A stretch of 32,433 bases of DNA from NCBI GenBank assembly GCA_964448045.1, contig CAYUVF010000052.1, forward strand, positions 1-32,433. The letters run 5' to 3'. Numbering within the stretch: the first letter of the stretch is position 1; each line of letters starts with the position of its first letter. The notes below the pieces were generated by a model, which was not told where the DNA came from, searched no databases, and saw only the letters and a program-made list of their open reading frames with translations. Shown here piece after piece: positions 15,687 through 24,322 of this stretch. The DNA comes from CAYUVF01 sp964448045. Its GTDB lineage: Bacteria > Bacteroidota > Rhodothermia > Rhodothermales > Salinibacteraceae. Both the position numbers and the translations under genes were made by a program.

Positions 15687-15898
15687 GTCCGGAACATTCG
15701 GGAAGGCGGACGGACGCTGAGGGTGCGCCCATCCCGTCTCCTTTGTGGTTTCCGATACTCCTCGGGTCGGGGTGATGTAGTCGGCCAGCTTTAGCGCTGA
15801 TATGCCTCCGCAACAGTCGAGCGATCGAGCCCCGGCACTATTTTCCGTTACGCATAAAAGTGTTAAGATAGTATTAATTGAGGGAATGTTTGCCGGAC
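15687..15898. other. Spacer bounded by an imperfect inverted repeat, just before truncated susC
   Basis: GTCCGGAACATTC at 15687-15699 is matched in inverted orientation by GAATGTTTGCCGGAC at 15884-15898, differing by a 2-base insertion. The 212 bases so bounded contain no gene I recognise. A minus-strand open frame (about 15663-15926) reads through but has no recognisable motif. The segment around 15841-15880 is A/T-rich and might hold a promoter. I see no target-site duplication, so a MITE-like element is only a possibility. Confidence 0.3.
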
Positions 15899-15909
15899 GA
15901 TTTTGATTA

Positions 15910-18483
15910 GTGCCACGTCCAGTCAATGGCGGCTACGACTACGGAAACGCGGCCTCCATGATTAATCCGGCCGATGTCCAGTCGGTGACGGTGTTGAAAG
16001 GCCCGAGCGCCGCTGCGCTGTACGGATCACGGGCCGCCAATGGTGTCATCGAGATCACGACGAAGAGCGGCGACCAGCGTGAAGGCATCGGCGTTTCGGT
16101 GCAGCAGAGCGTGACCGTGAGCGATCTCTACAATCTCCCGGACTATCAGAACAAGTACGGCGGAGGCTCCTGGTCGCCCTTCTCGATGAACGCTCAGGGC
16201 CAGCTCGTGGCCGACTTTGGGACGGACCAGTCCTGGGGGCCGCGGCTCGACGGTCGCGAAGTGCGCCAGTGGTACAGCTACGACGACGTGAACGGCCTCG
16301 AAGGACAGACGACACCCTGGGTAGCGCATCCGGACAACGTAGAGAACTTCTTCCGACAAGGCGCCACATCCACGACCAACGTCGCCTTCTCGCAGGGCGC
16401 CGAAAACTTCAACTATCGCATCTCGGTGCGTAACATGATGACGCGCGGGCACTCGCCCGATAGCGACCTTGAGCGGCAGACGCTCAGTTTCAACGGCTCG
16501 CTCGATCTCACCGACGCACTCACGACCTCGCTCTCGGCCAACTACGTCAACGAGGATGGCTTCGGGCGGCCGGGCAGCGGATACACCAACGCCAACGGCC
16601 CATGGCTGCAGTTCAATCACTTTGGCCAGCGGCAGATCGACCTGTCCGATGGTGCGCCAATGCGCGACATTACTCGCGAAGACGGTACTCAGCGCGGCTG
16701 GAACTGGATCGGCGACCCGCGTAATGGCGATCTGATCTATGCCAATAACCCGTTCTGGATTCGCGAGCGCAACTTCCAGAATGACGACATGCAGCGTGTC
16801 TTCGGACGCTTCTCGGTCTCGTACGATCTGGCCGAGAATCTAACGCTGTCTGGCAATGCGCGTACCGACTATTATAATAGCCGCCGCCAGGAGCGGATCG
16901 CGATTGGCTCTGTCGAGCAGTCGAATTACAGCGAATCGGTTCGTGAGGTGCAGGAAACCAACCTCGGGGCCGAGCTGAACTACAACGGCAACCTGAGCGG
17001 GGACTTAAGCCTGCGGGCCACAGGAGGCGTCAACTATCGCTACAGTGACTACAGCCTAAACGCGGGTGACACCGAGGGCGGCCTTGCCACCGAGGATGTC
17101 TTCACGCTGGAAAACTCGATCAGCCGTCCGGCCATCAACGACTACTTTCAGGAGCAGGCGCTTGTCGGGCTTTTTGCCGATGCCACGGTGGGTTACAAAG
17201 ACTTCGCCTACGTCGGCGGCTCGCTCCGAAACGACTGGTCCTCGACCTTGCCGGCGGATAACAACAGCTACCTCTACCCGTCGGTAACCGGTAGCGTGGT
17301 GTTCAGCAGCCTGCCGGCCTTCCAGAACTCGAGCGTGCTCTCCTACGGAAAGGTTCGCGTCAACTGGTCGCGTGTGGGTCGGGACACCGATCCGTATCAG
17401 CTGTCGTTTACCTATCCGCTGGGCACGCCGTTTGGAAGCACGCAGGTACAGTCGCTCCCGAACTCGCTCCCGAATGAGGATCTCGAGCCGGAGATTAAGA
17501 CGGGGTGGGAGATTGGCACCGAGCTGCAGTTCTTCCAGAACCGCCTCGGCCTCGATGCGACATACTACAGCGAGGAGACGCGGAACCAGATCCTCAGTGT
17601 GGGCGCCTCGCGGGCCAGCGGCTACTCCTCGCGCGTGATTAACGCTGGGACGATCTCCAACAAAGGCGTCGAGCTGGTCATGCGAGTCACTCCGGTGATT
17701 ACGCAGGACTTCCAGTGGGACGTGACGGCTAACTGGTCGAAGAACGTGAACGAGGTCGTGGAGCTGGCCGAGGGTGTGACGAGTATCCCGCTGAACCAGG
17801 CGCGGTCGAGCCCACCCTTTGGGCCGCAGATCGTCGCCCGGGAAGGCGAACCGTACGGTTCCTTCTTCGGCCCCGGCTTCGTCTATGACGACAACGGCAA
17901 CAAGGTCGTGAGTGGCGGCTTCTACTCGCAGAGCGATCCGCGCGTGCTGGGCAGTTATCTGCCAGATTGGACGGGTGGCCTGTCGACGACGCTGTCCTAC
18001 AAGAGCCTGACCGCCAGCGTGCTCTTCGATGGGCAAAAAGGCGGACAGATCTGGTCGCTGTCGAACCTGTTCGGGCTCTACAGTGGCATCTTCCAGGAAA
18101 CGGTGGACCAAAACATTCGCCAGCTGGGCATCGTGCCCGACGGCGTGACGTCCTCCGGCGAGGAGTGGACGGGTCGGGTCGATCCGAACCTCTTCTTCGC
18201 CACCCTCTTTGGCAATCACGAGGCGCACCTGTACGACGCCAGCTACATCAAGCTGCGGGAGATCAACATCAGTTACACGCTGCCGCGGCAGTGGTTTGCT
18301 GGCAGCCCAGTGCAGCAGCTTACGGTGTCCGCCATCGGACGCAATCTGGCGACGCTCTTGAAGTACACGCCGAACTTCGACCCGACCGCCGTGACGCGGA
18401 GCAGCGGCAACCTGCAGGGCATTGAGGCCGGCCAAATGCCGCCGAACCGTTCGCTGGGCCTGCGGGTGAACCTGACGCTCTAA
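15910..18483 (+). CDS. SusC/RagA-type TonB-dependent outer-membrane receptor lacking its N-terminus
   Basis: SusC-type proteins form the outer-membrane barrel that, with a SusD lipoprotein lid, imports glycans or peptides using TonB energy. The 857-residue frame starts only at the end of the plug domain: GGYDYGNAASMINPADVQSV, VTVLKGPSAAALYGSRAANG, VIEITTKSG. The signal peptide, the carboxypeptidase-like beta-sandwich and the first half of the plug, normally about 150-200 residues, are absent. A stop codon lies immediately upstream of the GTG at 15910, and no other frame upstream encodes the missing part. The barrel is otherwise complete to a normal C-terminus (SLGLRVNLTL). As it stands the protein could not be exported, so this is probably a 5'-deleted pseudogene or an assembly artefact. 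SusD follows after 60 bases. Confidence 0.85.
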   Translation: MPRPVNGGYDYGNAASMINPADVQSVTVLKGPSAAALYGSRAANGVIEITTKSGDQREGIGVSVQQSVTVSDLYNLPDYQNKYGGGSWSPFSMNAQGQLVADFGTDQSWGPRLDGREVRQWYSYDDVNGLEGQTTPWVAHPDNVENFFRQGATSTTNVAFSQGAENFNYRISVRNMMTRGHSPDSDLERQTLSFNGSLDLTDALTTSLSANYVNEDGFGRPGSGYTNANGPWLQFNHFGQRQIDLSDGAPMRDITREDGTQRGWNWIGDPRNGDLIYANNPFWIRERNFQNDDMQRVFGRFSVSYDLAENLTLSGNARTDYYNSRRQERIAIGSVEQSNYSESVREVQETNLGAELNYNGNLSGDLSLRATGGVNYRYSDYSLNAGDTEGGLATEDVFTLENSISRPAINDYFQEQALVGLFADATVGYKDFAYVGGSLRNDWSSTLPADNNSYLYPSVTGSVVFSSLPAFQNSSVLSYGKVRVNWSRVGRDTDPYQLSFTYPLGTPFGSTQVQSLPNSLPNEDLEPEIKTGWEIGTELQFFQNRLGLDATYYSEETRNQILSVGASRASGYSSRVINAGTISNKGVELVMRVTPVITQDFQWDVTANWSKNVNEVVELAEGVTSIPLNQARSSPPFGPQIVAREGEPYGSFFGPGFVYDDNGNKVVSGGFYSQSDPRVLGSYLPDWTGGLSTTLSYKSLTASVLFDGQKGGQIWSLSNLFGLYSGIFQETVDQNIRQLGIVPDGVTSSGEEWTGRVDPNLFFATLFGNHEAHLYDASYIKLREINISYTLPRQWFAGSPVQQLTVSAIGRNLATLLKYTPNFDPTAVTRSSGNLQGIEAGQMPPNRSLGLRVNLTL

Positions 18484-18543
18484 CCGAGCGCCCCGGCCTG
18501 CTTCCGCACCCTTATTTGACTGATGCCTAAGAGCCTACGCGAC

Positions 18544-20073
18544 ATGAAACGCCTACTTCAACGTCTATCGATTGCCGGTCTCGCTGCCCTCGTCCTCGTA
18601 CTGGGCGGGTGCGACCTGACCGAACTCAACGAAAACCCGAACCAGCCGACCTCGGCCACGACGCCAAAGCTGCTGAGCAATGCGCAGACGGACCTGGCCG
18701 ATACCTACTGGGACGATTATCCCGGTTCGTTCTGGGTCCGCTACGCGCAGTACTGGACGACCAACCAGTACACCGACGCCGACCGCTACGCTTTCCCGTC
18801 GCGCCGCGCCGGATCGAATAACGCCAACTGGGCCAACTTCTATCTCGCCCTCAATGATCTCCAGGAGATCAAGCGGATCAACCGCAACTCGCCGGGTCCG
18901 GCGAGCGCCTACGGGCCGAACGACAACCAGATTGCTGTGGCGCATATCCTGCAGGCCTGGACGTTTCAGGTCATGACCGATATGTGGGGACCGATTCCGT
19001 TCACCGATGCGCTCAACGGCCGCGACGGCAACTTCTCGCCCGAATACACCGGTCAGCAAGAGATCTACACCGCTCTGATCGACACGCTCACCGCGGCCAG
19101 CCAGATGATCGACACCAGCGCCCCGACGCTGAGCTCCGGCGACCTGATGTACGGCGGCGACATGGGCAAGTGGAAGAAGTTCGCCAACGCGTTGAAGATG
19201 CGCCTCGCCATGCGGATGTCCGATCGGATGCCCGATGCAGCGGCGACGGCCATCGACGAAGCCATCCAGGCCGGGACGTTTGAAAGCAACGATGATAACG
19301 CCCTGCAGCCCTTTAACACGTCTCCGCCGTACCAGAACCCGTTCTTCGAAAACTACGAGGTGGCTGGGCGAGACGACTGGACAATTCCGGAGTCGATCCT
19401 GAGCGTCATGAACGACACGCAGGATCCGCGCCGGTCCTCCTACTTTACCGACGCCAACCCCGATACGCCCGAGCCCGAGTTCAATGGGTTCCCGTACGGG
19501 CTCCCTGGCGGTGAGGCGCAGCAGCTGTTTACCTCGGAGAACTTCTCCCGGCCCGGCCTGCGTGTCCGCCAGGCCGACTCCCCGGCTATCCTGATGCTCT
19601 ACGATGAGGTGCTCTTCATCAAAGCGGAGGCGGCCCTGCGTTCCGACATGAACGTACCCAGTATCACGAAGAGCGGCGAGCAGCTCTATCGCGACGCCAT
19701 CCGCGCCTCAATGACCTACTGGGGTGTCACGGATACCGGTGCGATTGATAGCTTCCTCAGCACCGTCGAGACGCCGACCGCCAGCAACTACCGGCAGGTT
19801 CTTGGCGTGCAGAAGTGGATTGCACAGTACATGCAGGGCATGGAGGGCTGGTCCACGTTCCGGCGGATGGACTTCGAGGGCGTCTTCCAAGTCCCGCCGG
19901 GGGATCCCGGCCAGAACCTCTTCGGGCGCTCGTTCCCCGTCCGGATGTCGTACCCGACCGATGAGTCGACGCTCAACGATTCGAACCTCCAGGCCGCCAT
20001 CAGCAACATGCTGGGAGGCAACGGCGCCAGTAACGACAATCAGGGCGTGCAGCTCTGGTGGGACGTCAACTGA
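18544..20073 (+). CDS. SusD/RagB-family nutrient-binding outer-membrane lipoprotein
   Basis: A 509-residue SusD-like lipoprotein (SusD_like-2 type), the surface lid partner of the upstream SusC. The signal peptide KRLLQRLSIAGLAALVLVLGG is followed by lipobox cysteine 23 and the SusD-typical CDLTELNENPNQP. The conserved helical segment HILQAWTFQVMTDMWGPIPF and the later DEVLFIKAEAALR and KWIAQYMQGMEGWSTFRRM blocks are characteristic of the family. The start at 18544 was preferred over ATG 18523 because it gives the standard signal peptide. The gene looks intact, unlike the receptor before it. Bound nutrient is unknown, and no glycosidase or peptidase lies beside it to hint at one. Confidence 0.93.
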   Translation: MKRLLQRLSIAGLAALVLVLGGCDLTELNENPNQPTSATTPKLLSNAQTDLADTYWDDYPGSFWVRYAQYWTTNQYTDADRYAFPSRRAGSNNANWANFYLALNDLQEIKRINRNSPGPASAYGPNDNQIAVAHILQAWTFQVMTDMWGPIPFTDALNGRDGNFSPEYTGQQEIYTALIDTLTAASQMIDTSAPTLSSGDLMYGGDMGKWKKFANALKMRLAMRMSDRMPDAAATAIDEAIQAGTFESNDDNALQPFNTSPPYQNPFFENYEVAGRDDWTIPESILSVMNDTQDPRRSSYFTDANPDTPEPEFNGFPYGLPGGEAQQLFTSENFSRPGLRVRQADSPAILMLYDEVLFIKAEAALRSDMNVPSITKSGEQLYRDAIRASMTYWGVTDTGAIDSFLSTVETPTASNYRQVLGVQKWIAQYMQGMEGWSTFRRMDFEGVFQVPPGDPGQNLFGRSFPVRMSYPTDESTLNDSNLQAAISNMLGGNGASNDNQGVQLWWDVN

Positions 20074-20126
20074 GTTCCTCGGGCCATCGACCACCGCATT
20101 CTTGTAACGAGTCCAGCGATCAAACT

Positions 20127-20480
20127 ATGCGCATGCAACGTCATCCTTTAACCCTGCTCTTGGCTCTTCTGGTAGTCGTGTCACTCTCCGCCTGTGACTT
20201 CGGGGAGCAGAACTTCGACTTCGAGGCCGGGAACTCGCTCGATATCGAAGGCGCCACCGAGGTCACCATTCCGGATACCACCGATTACTTCGTCCGGGCT
20301 TTTACCATCGAAAAAGATTACTCGTGGACCGTCTCCGGATCGGCTCAGATGGTGGATGTCCGGCGCGCCGGCGAGTTCATCGATGTGGGCTTCACCGAGC
20401 CCGGCACGTACACCATCGAAGTGGACGATGGCGAGTACACTGGAACCCTCGAAGTGACAGCCGTCGAACCCGAAGAGTAA
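20127..20480 (+). CDS. Small outer-membrane-type lipoprotein, third gene of the SusCD unit
   Basis: A 117-residue predicted lipoprotein. After MRMQRHP a hydrophobic segment (LTLLLALLVVVSLSAC) gives a lipobox with C23, followed by an acidic, strand-rich mature domain. FIDVGFTEPGTYTIEVDDGEY is reminiscent of PKD/Ig-like beta-sandwich domains, in which a Gly-Thr-Tyr turn is common. It lies 53 bases after susD and ends before a strong terminator, so it is the last gene of the susC-susD unit. Such small accessory lipoproteins often bind the same ligand at the cell surface, but I cannot assign one. ATG 20127 is chosen because earlier in-frame starts precede no signal sequence. Confidence 0.75.
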   Translation: MRMQRHPLTLLLALLVVVSLSACDFGEQNFDFEAGNSLDIEGATEVTIPDTTDYFVRAFTIEKDYSWTVSGSAQMVDVRRAGEFIDVGFTEPGTYTIEVDDGEYTGTLEVTAVEPEE

Positions 20481-20525
20481 TCGCGCGGCAGCGAGCCATC
20501 CGCTGATCCAGAGTGACGCTACACC

Positions 20526-20561
20526 CCGGCTGGTGCCCCCACGGTACCGGCCGGTTTTTTT
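20526..20561 (+). terminator. Strong rho-independent terminator ending the susCD unit
   Basis: A 12-base stem pairs CCGGCTGGTGCC (20526-20537) with GGTACCGGCCGG (20543-20554), with two G-T wobbles and a 5-base loop. Seven T residues (20555-20561) follow. It lies 46 bases after the lipoprotein stop and before the convergent hydrolase gene. Confidence 0.92.
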
Positions 20562-20580
20562 GTGGTCGGATCGGCCGTGC

Positions 20581-21744
20581 TCACGCCGCGCCGACGTGCT
20601 CGAGCAGAAGGGGTGCGAGCACGTCCTCGTTAATCTGGCGGAGCGCGTGGTGCGTGCCAGGCAGGATTGTCAGCCGGCTGTTGGGGAGCGTCTCGTGCAG
20701 ATGGAGGGCCGCGTCGAGCGGAAAGAGATCGTCCGCGTCGACGGTGGAGACGAGCGTGGGATGGCTCAGGCTGCGGGCTTCCTCGTGCATCTGGGCCTCG
20801 ACGTCCGGCAGGGTGCGGATGAAACGAGCCATCCGCGTGAAGAGCCCGCGCCAGTCGGCATGGGTGGAGGCGAATTGATCGGCGAGCAGCGGGGCGTGGG
20901 CGGCGATATGGGCCACATCGAGCCGCCGCGTGAGCGCCTCGACCCGCTCGGCCGGCCACTGCAGATTGGCGCCATGTACGGCGATGCGGCGCACCCGCTC
21001 CGGATGGCGGTGCGCCAAGTGCAGGGCCATGCTGCCGCCCATCGAGAAACCGAAGACATCCGCCTGATCGACGTCGAAGTGGTCGAGTGTGGCACGGGCG
21101 TTGGCCGCGAAGAGATCGGCCGAGAAGGACAGGTCCTCTGCGGGGTCCGAGGCGCCGTGCCCGCTGAAATCGACGGCCAGCACGTGTGCGTGCGGTTCGA
21201 GCCGGCGCAGCAGGGGGGCCGTTTCGAGCGCCGTCGAGCCGGCGGCGCCGTGCAAGAGCAGGATCGTCGGCGCGTTCCGGCGCCCGCGCTCGTACGCCGC
21301 CAGCGTGTGGTCCTCGAACGGGAGGGAGACCGGTTCCAGCTCCATCGGGACCGACTGGCAAAGTTCGACGAGGACGCCGTGGGTCTGTTTCGGATGAAGG
21401 AAGAAGATCCGTTTGCCGTCGGCGCCGCGGGAGGGGCCGTCACCCAGCGGGGTGAAGCTGGCGTTCTGCAGTCGCTCAAAGGCGGCGTCGATGTCGTCGA
21501 CTTCGAAGGCGAGGTGGTGGAGTCCTTCGCCCCGCTTGTTCAGAAAGCCCGCGATGGGCGAGTCGTCATCGATCGCTTCGAGGAGTTCGAGTTTGGCCGT
21601 CTCGGCTGAGATGAAATGCGTGCGGACGCCCTGGTCGGCTACCGTTTCGGTTTTGTAGGGCAGCACCTCCAGCAGGGTCTCGTAGAGGGCGGCGACGTCA
21701 TCGGGCTGGCGGACAGCGATGCCGATATGTTCGAGGCGAGGCAT
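20581..21744 (-). CDS. Methylmalonyl-CoA epimerase fused to an alpha/beta hydrolase
   Basis: A 387-residue fusion. Residues 1-131 are a methylmalonyl-CoA epimerase of the vicinal-oxygen-chelate fold, interconverting (R)- and (S)-methylmalonyl-CoA in propionate metabolism. HIGIAVRQPDDVAALY, GLHHLAFEV and FFLHPKQTHGVLVEL supply the expected metal ligands H6, H76 or H77, and E127. Residues about 140-387 are an alpha/beta hydrolase with oxyanion HGAAGS (165-170), nucleophile S234 in GFSMGGS, acid D336 or D338 in STVDADDLFP, and H365 or H366 in GTHHALRQ. Both active sites look intact and there is only a short linker. A thioesterase-like role on an acyl-CoA would fit the fusion, but that is inference. 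It is convergent with the susCD unit and divergent from the CDF transporter. Confidence 0.88.
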   Translation of the reverse strand: MPRLEHIGIAVRQPDDVAALYETLLEVLPYKTETVADQGVRTHFISAETAKLELLEAIDDDSPIAGFLNKRGEGLHHLAFEVDDIDAAFERLQNASFTPLGDGPSRGADGKRIFFLHPKQTHGVLVELCQSVPMELEPVSLPFEDHTLAAYERGRRNAPTILLLHGAAGSTALETAPLLRRLEPHAHVLAVDFSGHGASDPAEDLSFSADLFAANARATLDHFDVDQADVFGFSMGGSMALHLAHRHPERVRRIAVHGANLQWPAERVEALTRRLDVAHIAAHAPLLADQFASTHADWRGLFTRMARFIRTLPDVEAQMHEEARSLSHPTLVSTVDADDLFPLDAALHLHETLPNSRLTILPGTHHALRQINEDVLAPLLLEHVGAA

Positions 21745-21862
21745 GATGGAGGAGCAGTCAGGGGCAAAGGATACGTGCGTTCTGGAAAAAACACCGAAAG
21801 AAGGGAAGCGTCAAGGGGCTCCGCGAACCCATTCGGTGCAGCGCGGGTACAGAGCTACTGCT

Positions 21863-22846
21863 ATGCACGCCGACCCCGCACAGATGGACTCCCCGCCCGC
21901 CTCCGATCGTGCCCCGCGCGTGCGCCGCCGCGCGATGCTCATCAGCCTCGGCGTATCAGTGCTGATGCTCGTGGGCAAGCTGGCGGCGACGTACATCACC
22001 GGCAGCGCCGCGATCTTCTCCGACGCCGTCGAATCCGTCATTCATATCGCTGCGACCGGGTTTGCGGCCTTCAGTCTCTGGTATGCCGACGCGCCGCCCG
22101 ACACGGAGCATCCGTACGGACACGGCAAGATCGCGTACTTCGCTTCCGGCTTTGAGGGCGGGCTCATCCTGATCGCCGCACTCGGCATCATCTACTCGGC
22201 CGTCGCCGATCTGATCGCCGGACCACAGGTGCAACAGCTGGGGACCGGACTGCTCATCATCGGCGGGCTGGGCGGGGTGAACCTTGCGCTCGGCCTCTAT
22301 CTGATCCGCATCGGGCGGCGTCACAACAGCCTCGTACTCGTCTCGAACGGCCAACATGTGATGACCGATATGTGGACGAGTCTCGGCGTCGTGGGCGGCG
22401 TGGCGCTCGTGTGGGCGACGGACATCGCCTGGCTCGATCCGGTCGTGGCCATCCTCGTGGCGCTCAACATCCTCTGGACCTCGGGGCGGCTCCTGCGCCG
22501 CTCGGCCGGCGGGCTGATGGACCGCGCCGACGCCCAGGCCACGCAGGAAATCCTCGACCTGCTCCAGCGGGCAACCGAGAAGCAGGTGATCTCCGGCTTC
22601 CACCAGGTGCGCCACCGCCGGATCAACGATCAGGTCTGGATCGAATACCACCTCTGGTTCCCCGGAGCGATGAGCGTAGAGCAGGCCCACGAACGGGCCC
22701 ATGTCGTCGAAGACGCCATCGACGCGCTCTTCCCGAAGGACGACGTGAACGTGACCGCGCACCTGGAGCCCTCGGCCCACGAACAGGCCCACCCCGACGG
22801 CCACATGGAGCCCGACGACCCGTTAACGGAAGTGCTCCACTCGTAA
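21863..22846 (+). CDS. Cation diffusion facilitator family metal transporter
   Basis: A CDF-family inner-membrane protein of about 327 residues that exports divalent metal ions such as zinc or iron in exchange for protons. Six hydrophobic segments are visible, starting MLISLGVSVLMLVGKLAATYI. Metal-site signatures are GSAAIFSDAVESVIHIAATG in helix 2, HPYGHGKIAYFASGFEGGL after helix 2, and HVMTDMWTSLGVVGG in helix 5, where H and D four apart are expected. The cytoplasmic C-terminal domain (GFHQVRHRRINDQVWIEYHL and AHERAHVVEDAI) is present, and the extreme C-terminus is histidine-rich (AHEQAHPDGHMEP). The start at 21863 was chosen over the frame's upstream extension; ATG 21884 is also possible. 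rsmB follows after 53 bases on the same strand. Confidence 0.92.
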   Translation: MHADPAQMDSPPASDRAPRVRRRAMLISLGVSVLMLVGKLAATYITGSAAIFSDAVESVIHIAATGFAAFSLWYADAPPDTEHPYGHGKIAYFASGFEGGLILIAALGIIYSAVADLIAGPQVQQLGTGLLIIGGLGGVNLALGLYLIRIGRRHNSLVLVSNGQHVMTDMWTSLGVVGGVALVWATDIAWLDPVVAILVALNILWTSGRLLRRSAGGLMDRADAQATQEILDLLQRATEKQVISGFHQVRHRRINDQVWIEYHLWFPGAMSVEQAHERAHVVEDAIDALFPKDDVNVTAHLEPSAHEQAHPDGHMEPDDPLTEVLHS

Positions 22847-22899
22847 TCCGCGCGTCGGCGTACCGTACTCCACACCGCCCCCAACCGATCTTCCCGCTT

Positions 22900-24240
22900 A
22901 TGTCCGATGACGTATCCGCCAGCCGCCGCGAGGCCCTGCGCCAGCTCGAACGCATCGAAATGGATCAAGCGTTCGTGGGCCTCATCGATCAGGAAGATGA
23001 GAGCCTCGACCGGCGCTCGCAACGGCAGGTCCGCGACTACGTGGCGGGGGTGACGCGCTCCCGGCGCTGGCTCGACTTTATCCTCAGCCGGCTCTATCAC
23101 GGCGCCTACGACGATGTGGAGCTGCGCCTGCGGCAGATCCTCCGCCTCGGGGCGTATGAGCTCCTCTTCACGCACACGCCCTCCCACGCGGCGATCTACG
23201 AAAACGTCGAGCTCGCCAAGCAGATGATCCGCCCCGGCGCCGGGCGCCTCGTTAACGGGATGCTGCGCACGCTCGATCGCGACCGTGAGTACATCCCCGA
23301 GCCGGATACCGGCGACCGCTCCAACGATCTCGCCATCCGCCACTCGCACCCCACGTGGATGGTCCGCCGCTGGCTCGATCGCTACGGCGAGGCCGATACC
23401 GTCGACCTGCTGGAGTGGAACAACCGCCGCCCGATGTACAGCGTGCGCATCAACCCGCTGTCGACCACGCGCATGGCATTCACCGATCAGCTGGACGCGC
23501 TCGATGCGGTCTGGGTCGACTCGCCGTATCTGGACGATTTTGTGCGGATGAAACGCCTTCAGCCGCTCATCAAAGAGGGGCTCCTGGACGAGGGGCAGTG
23601 CGCGGTGCAGGATGAAAGCGCGGGACTGATCGTGCAGCTCCTGGATCCGCAGCCGGGGGAGACGATCATCGACGGCTGCGCCGGGCCGGGCGGCAAGGCG
23701 ACGTATGCAGCTCAGCGGATGGGAGGAGCGGGCCGGATCTGCGCCATCGACGTGAATGAGCAGCGTGTCGGTCTCGTGCGGGACGCCGCTGCGGCGCAGG
23801 GCGTCGACGACGTGATCGACACGTGGACCGGCGAGCTGCAGGCCGCCCCGGCCGATCCCGACCTGCCACAAGCCGATCGCGTGCTGGTCGACGCGCCGTG
23901 CTCGGGCCTGGGCGTGCTCGCCAAGCGGGCCGACCTGCGCTGGCAGCGCAGCCCGGAGGATCTGGACGAGTTGACGGCCCTGCAGGGCGAACTGCTCGAC
24001 GCGGCGGCTGCGCTCGTCAAGCCCGGCGGCCTGCTCGTCTACGCGACGTGCACCATTGAACCCGAAGAGAACGAGGACCGCGTCGCGGCGTTTGTGGACG
24101 AGCACAACGACTTTACCGTCGAATCGGCGGAAGGGGCTGTGCCTCCGGATTTTGTGACGGAGGCGGGCTATTTTGTGTCGACGCCCCAGACGCACGGCAT
24201 CGACGGTGCGTTTGGCGCTCGCCTGCGCCGTGCCCCGTAG
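22900..24240 (+). CDS. rsmB: 16S rRNA (cytosine-C5) methyltransferase, RsmB-type
   Basis: A 446-residue RsmB/Fmu-type enzyme that methylates a cytosine (C967 in Escherichia coli numbering) of 16S rRNA using S-adenosylmethionine. The N-terminal NusB-like RNA-binding domain covers about residues 1-140 (RQVRDYVAGVTRSRRWLDFI and LRLGAYELLFTHTPSHAAIY). The methyltransferase domain has the SAM-binding loop DGCAGPGGKATY at 258, motif IV DAPCSGLG with C334, and motif VI YATCTIEPEEN with nucleophile C384. The start at ATG 22900 matches the usual N-terminus; the longer open frame upstream overlaps the CDF gene and is a shadow. The full-length domain set favours RsmB over a shorter NSUN-like enzyme. Confidence 0.93.
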   Translation: MSDDVSASRREALRQLERIEMDQAFVGLIDQEDESLDRRSQRQVRDYVAGVTRSRRWLDFILSRLYHGAYDDVELRLRQILRLGAYELLFTHTPSHAAIYENVELAKQMIRPGAGRLVNGMLRTLDRDREYIPEPDTGDRSNDLAIRHSHPTWMVRRWLDRYGEADTVDLLEWNNRRPMYSVRINPLSTTRMAFTDQLDALDAVWVDSPYLDDFVRMKRLQPLIKEGLLDEGQCAVQDESAGLIVQLLDPQPGETIIDGCAGPGGKATYAAQRMGGAGRICAIDVNEQRVGLVRDAAAAQGVDDVIDTWTGELQAAPADPDLPQADRVLVDAPCSGLGVLAKRADLRWQRSPEDLDELTALQGELLDAAAALVKPGGLLVYATCTIEPEENEDRVAAFVDEHNDFTVESAEGAVPPDFVTEAGYFVSTPQTHGIDGAFGARLRRAP

Positions 24241-24250
24241 CGGATCGGTC

Positions 24251-24286
24251 GGGCCGGTGCCGGAGCGAACCGGTGTGGCACGGCCC
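24251..24286 (+). promoter_or_regulatory. Strong GC-rich hairpin between rsmB and the PorV/PorQ-like gene
   Basis: GGGCC plus GTGCC (24251-24261, with one bulged G) pairs with GGCAC plus GGCCC (24277-24286), leaving a 15-base loop. No T tract follows, so it is not a standard terminator. It might attenuate read-through or protect an mRNA end, and functional evidence is lacking. Confidence 0.35.
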
Positions 24287-24322
24287 TTGTGCAGTGGGCC
24301 GCCCCCATGACGAAGCGTTTTT

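Noticed and set aside
15663..15926. 87-codon minus-strand frame between the plug-like lipoprotein and susC
   Set aside because: I recognise no domain in it. It could be a transposase remnant, but nothing beyond its position supports that.
17056..18435. Minus-strand open frame of 459 codons opposite susC
   Set aside because: It overlaps the receptor barrel completely and shows no domain; it is a high-GC shadow.
22372..22899. Extended N-terminus for RsmB reaching into the CDF transporter gene
   Set aside because: The extra 176 residues are arginine/proline-rich out-of-frame translation of the transporter, and ATG 22900 gives the standard NusB-like start.
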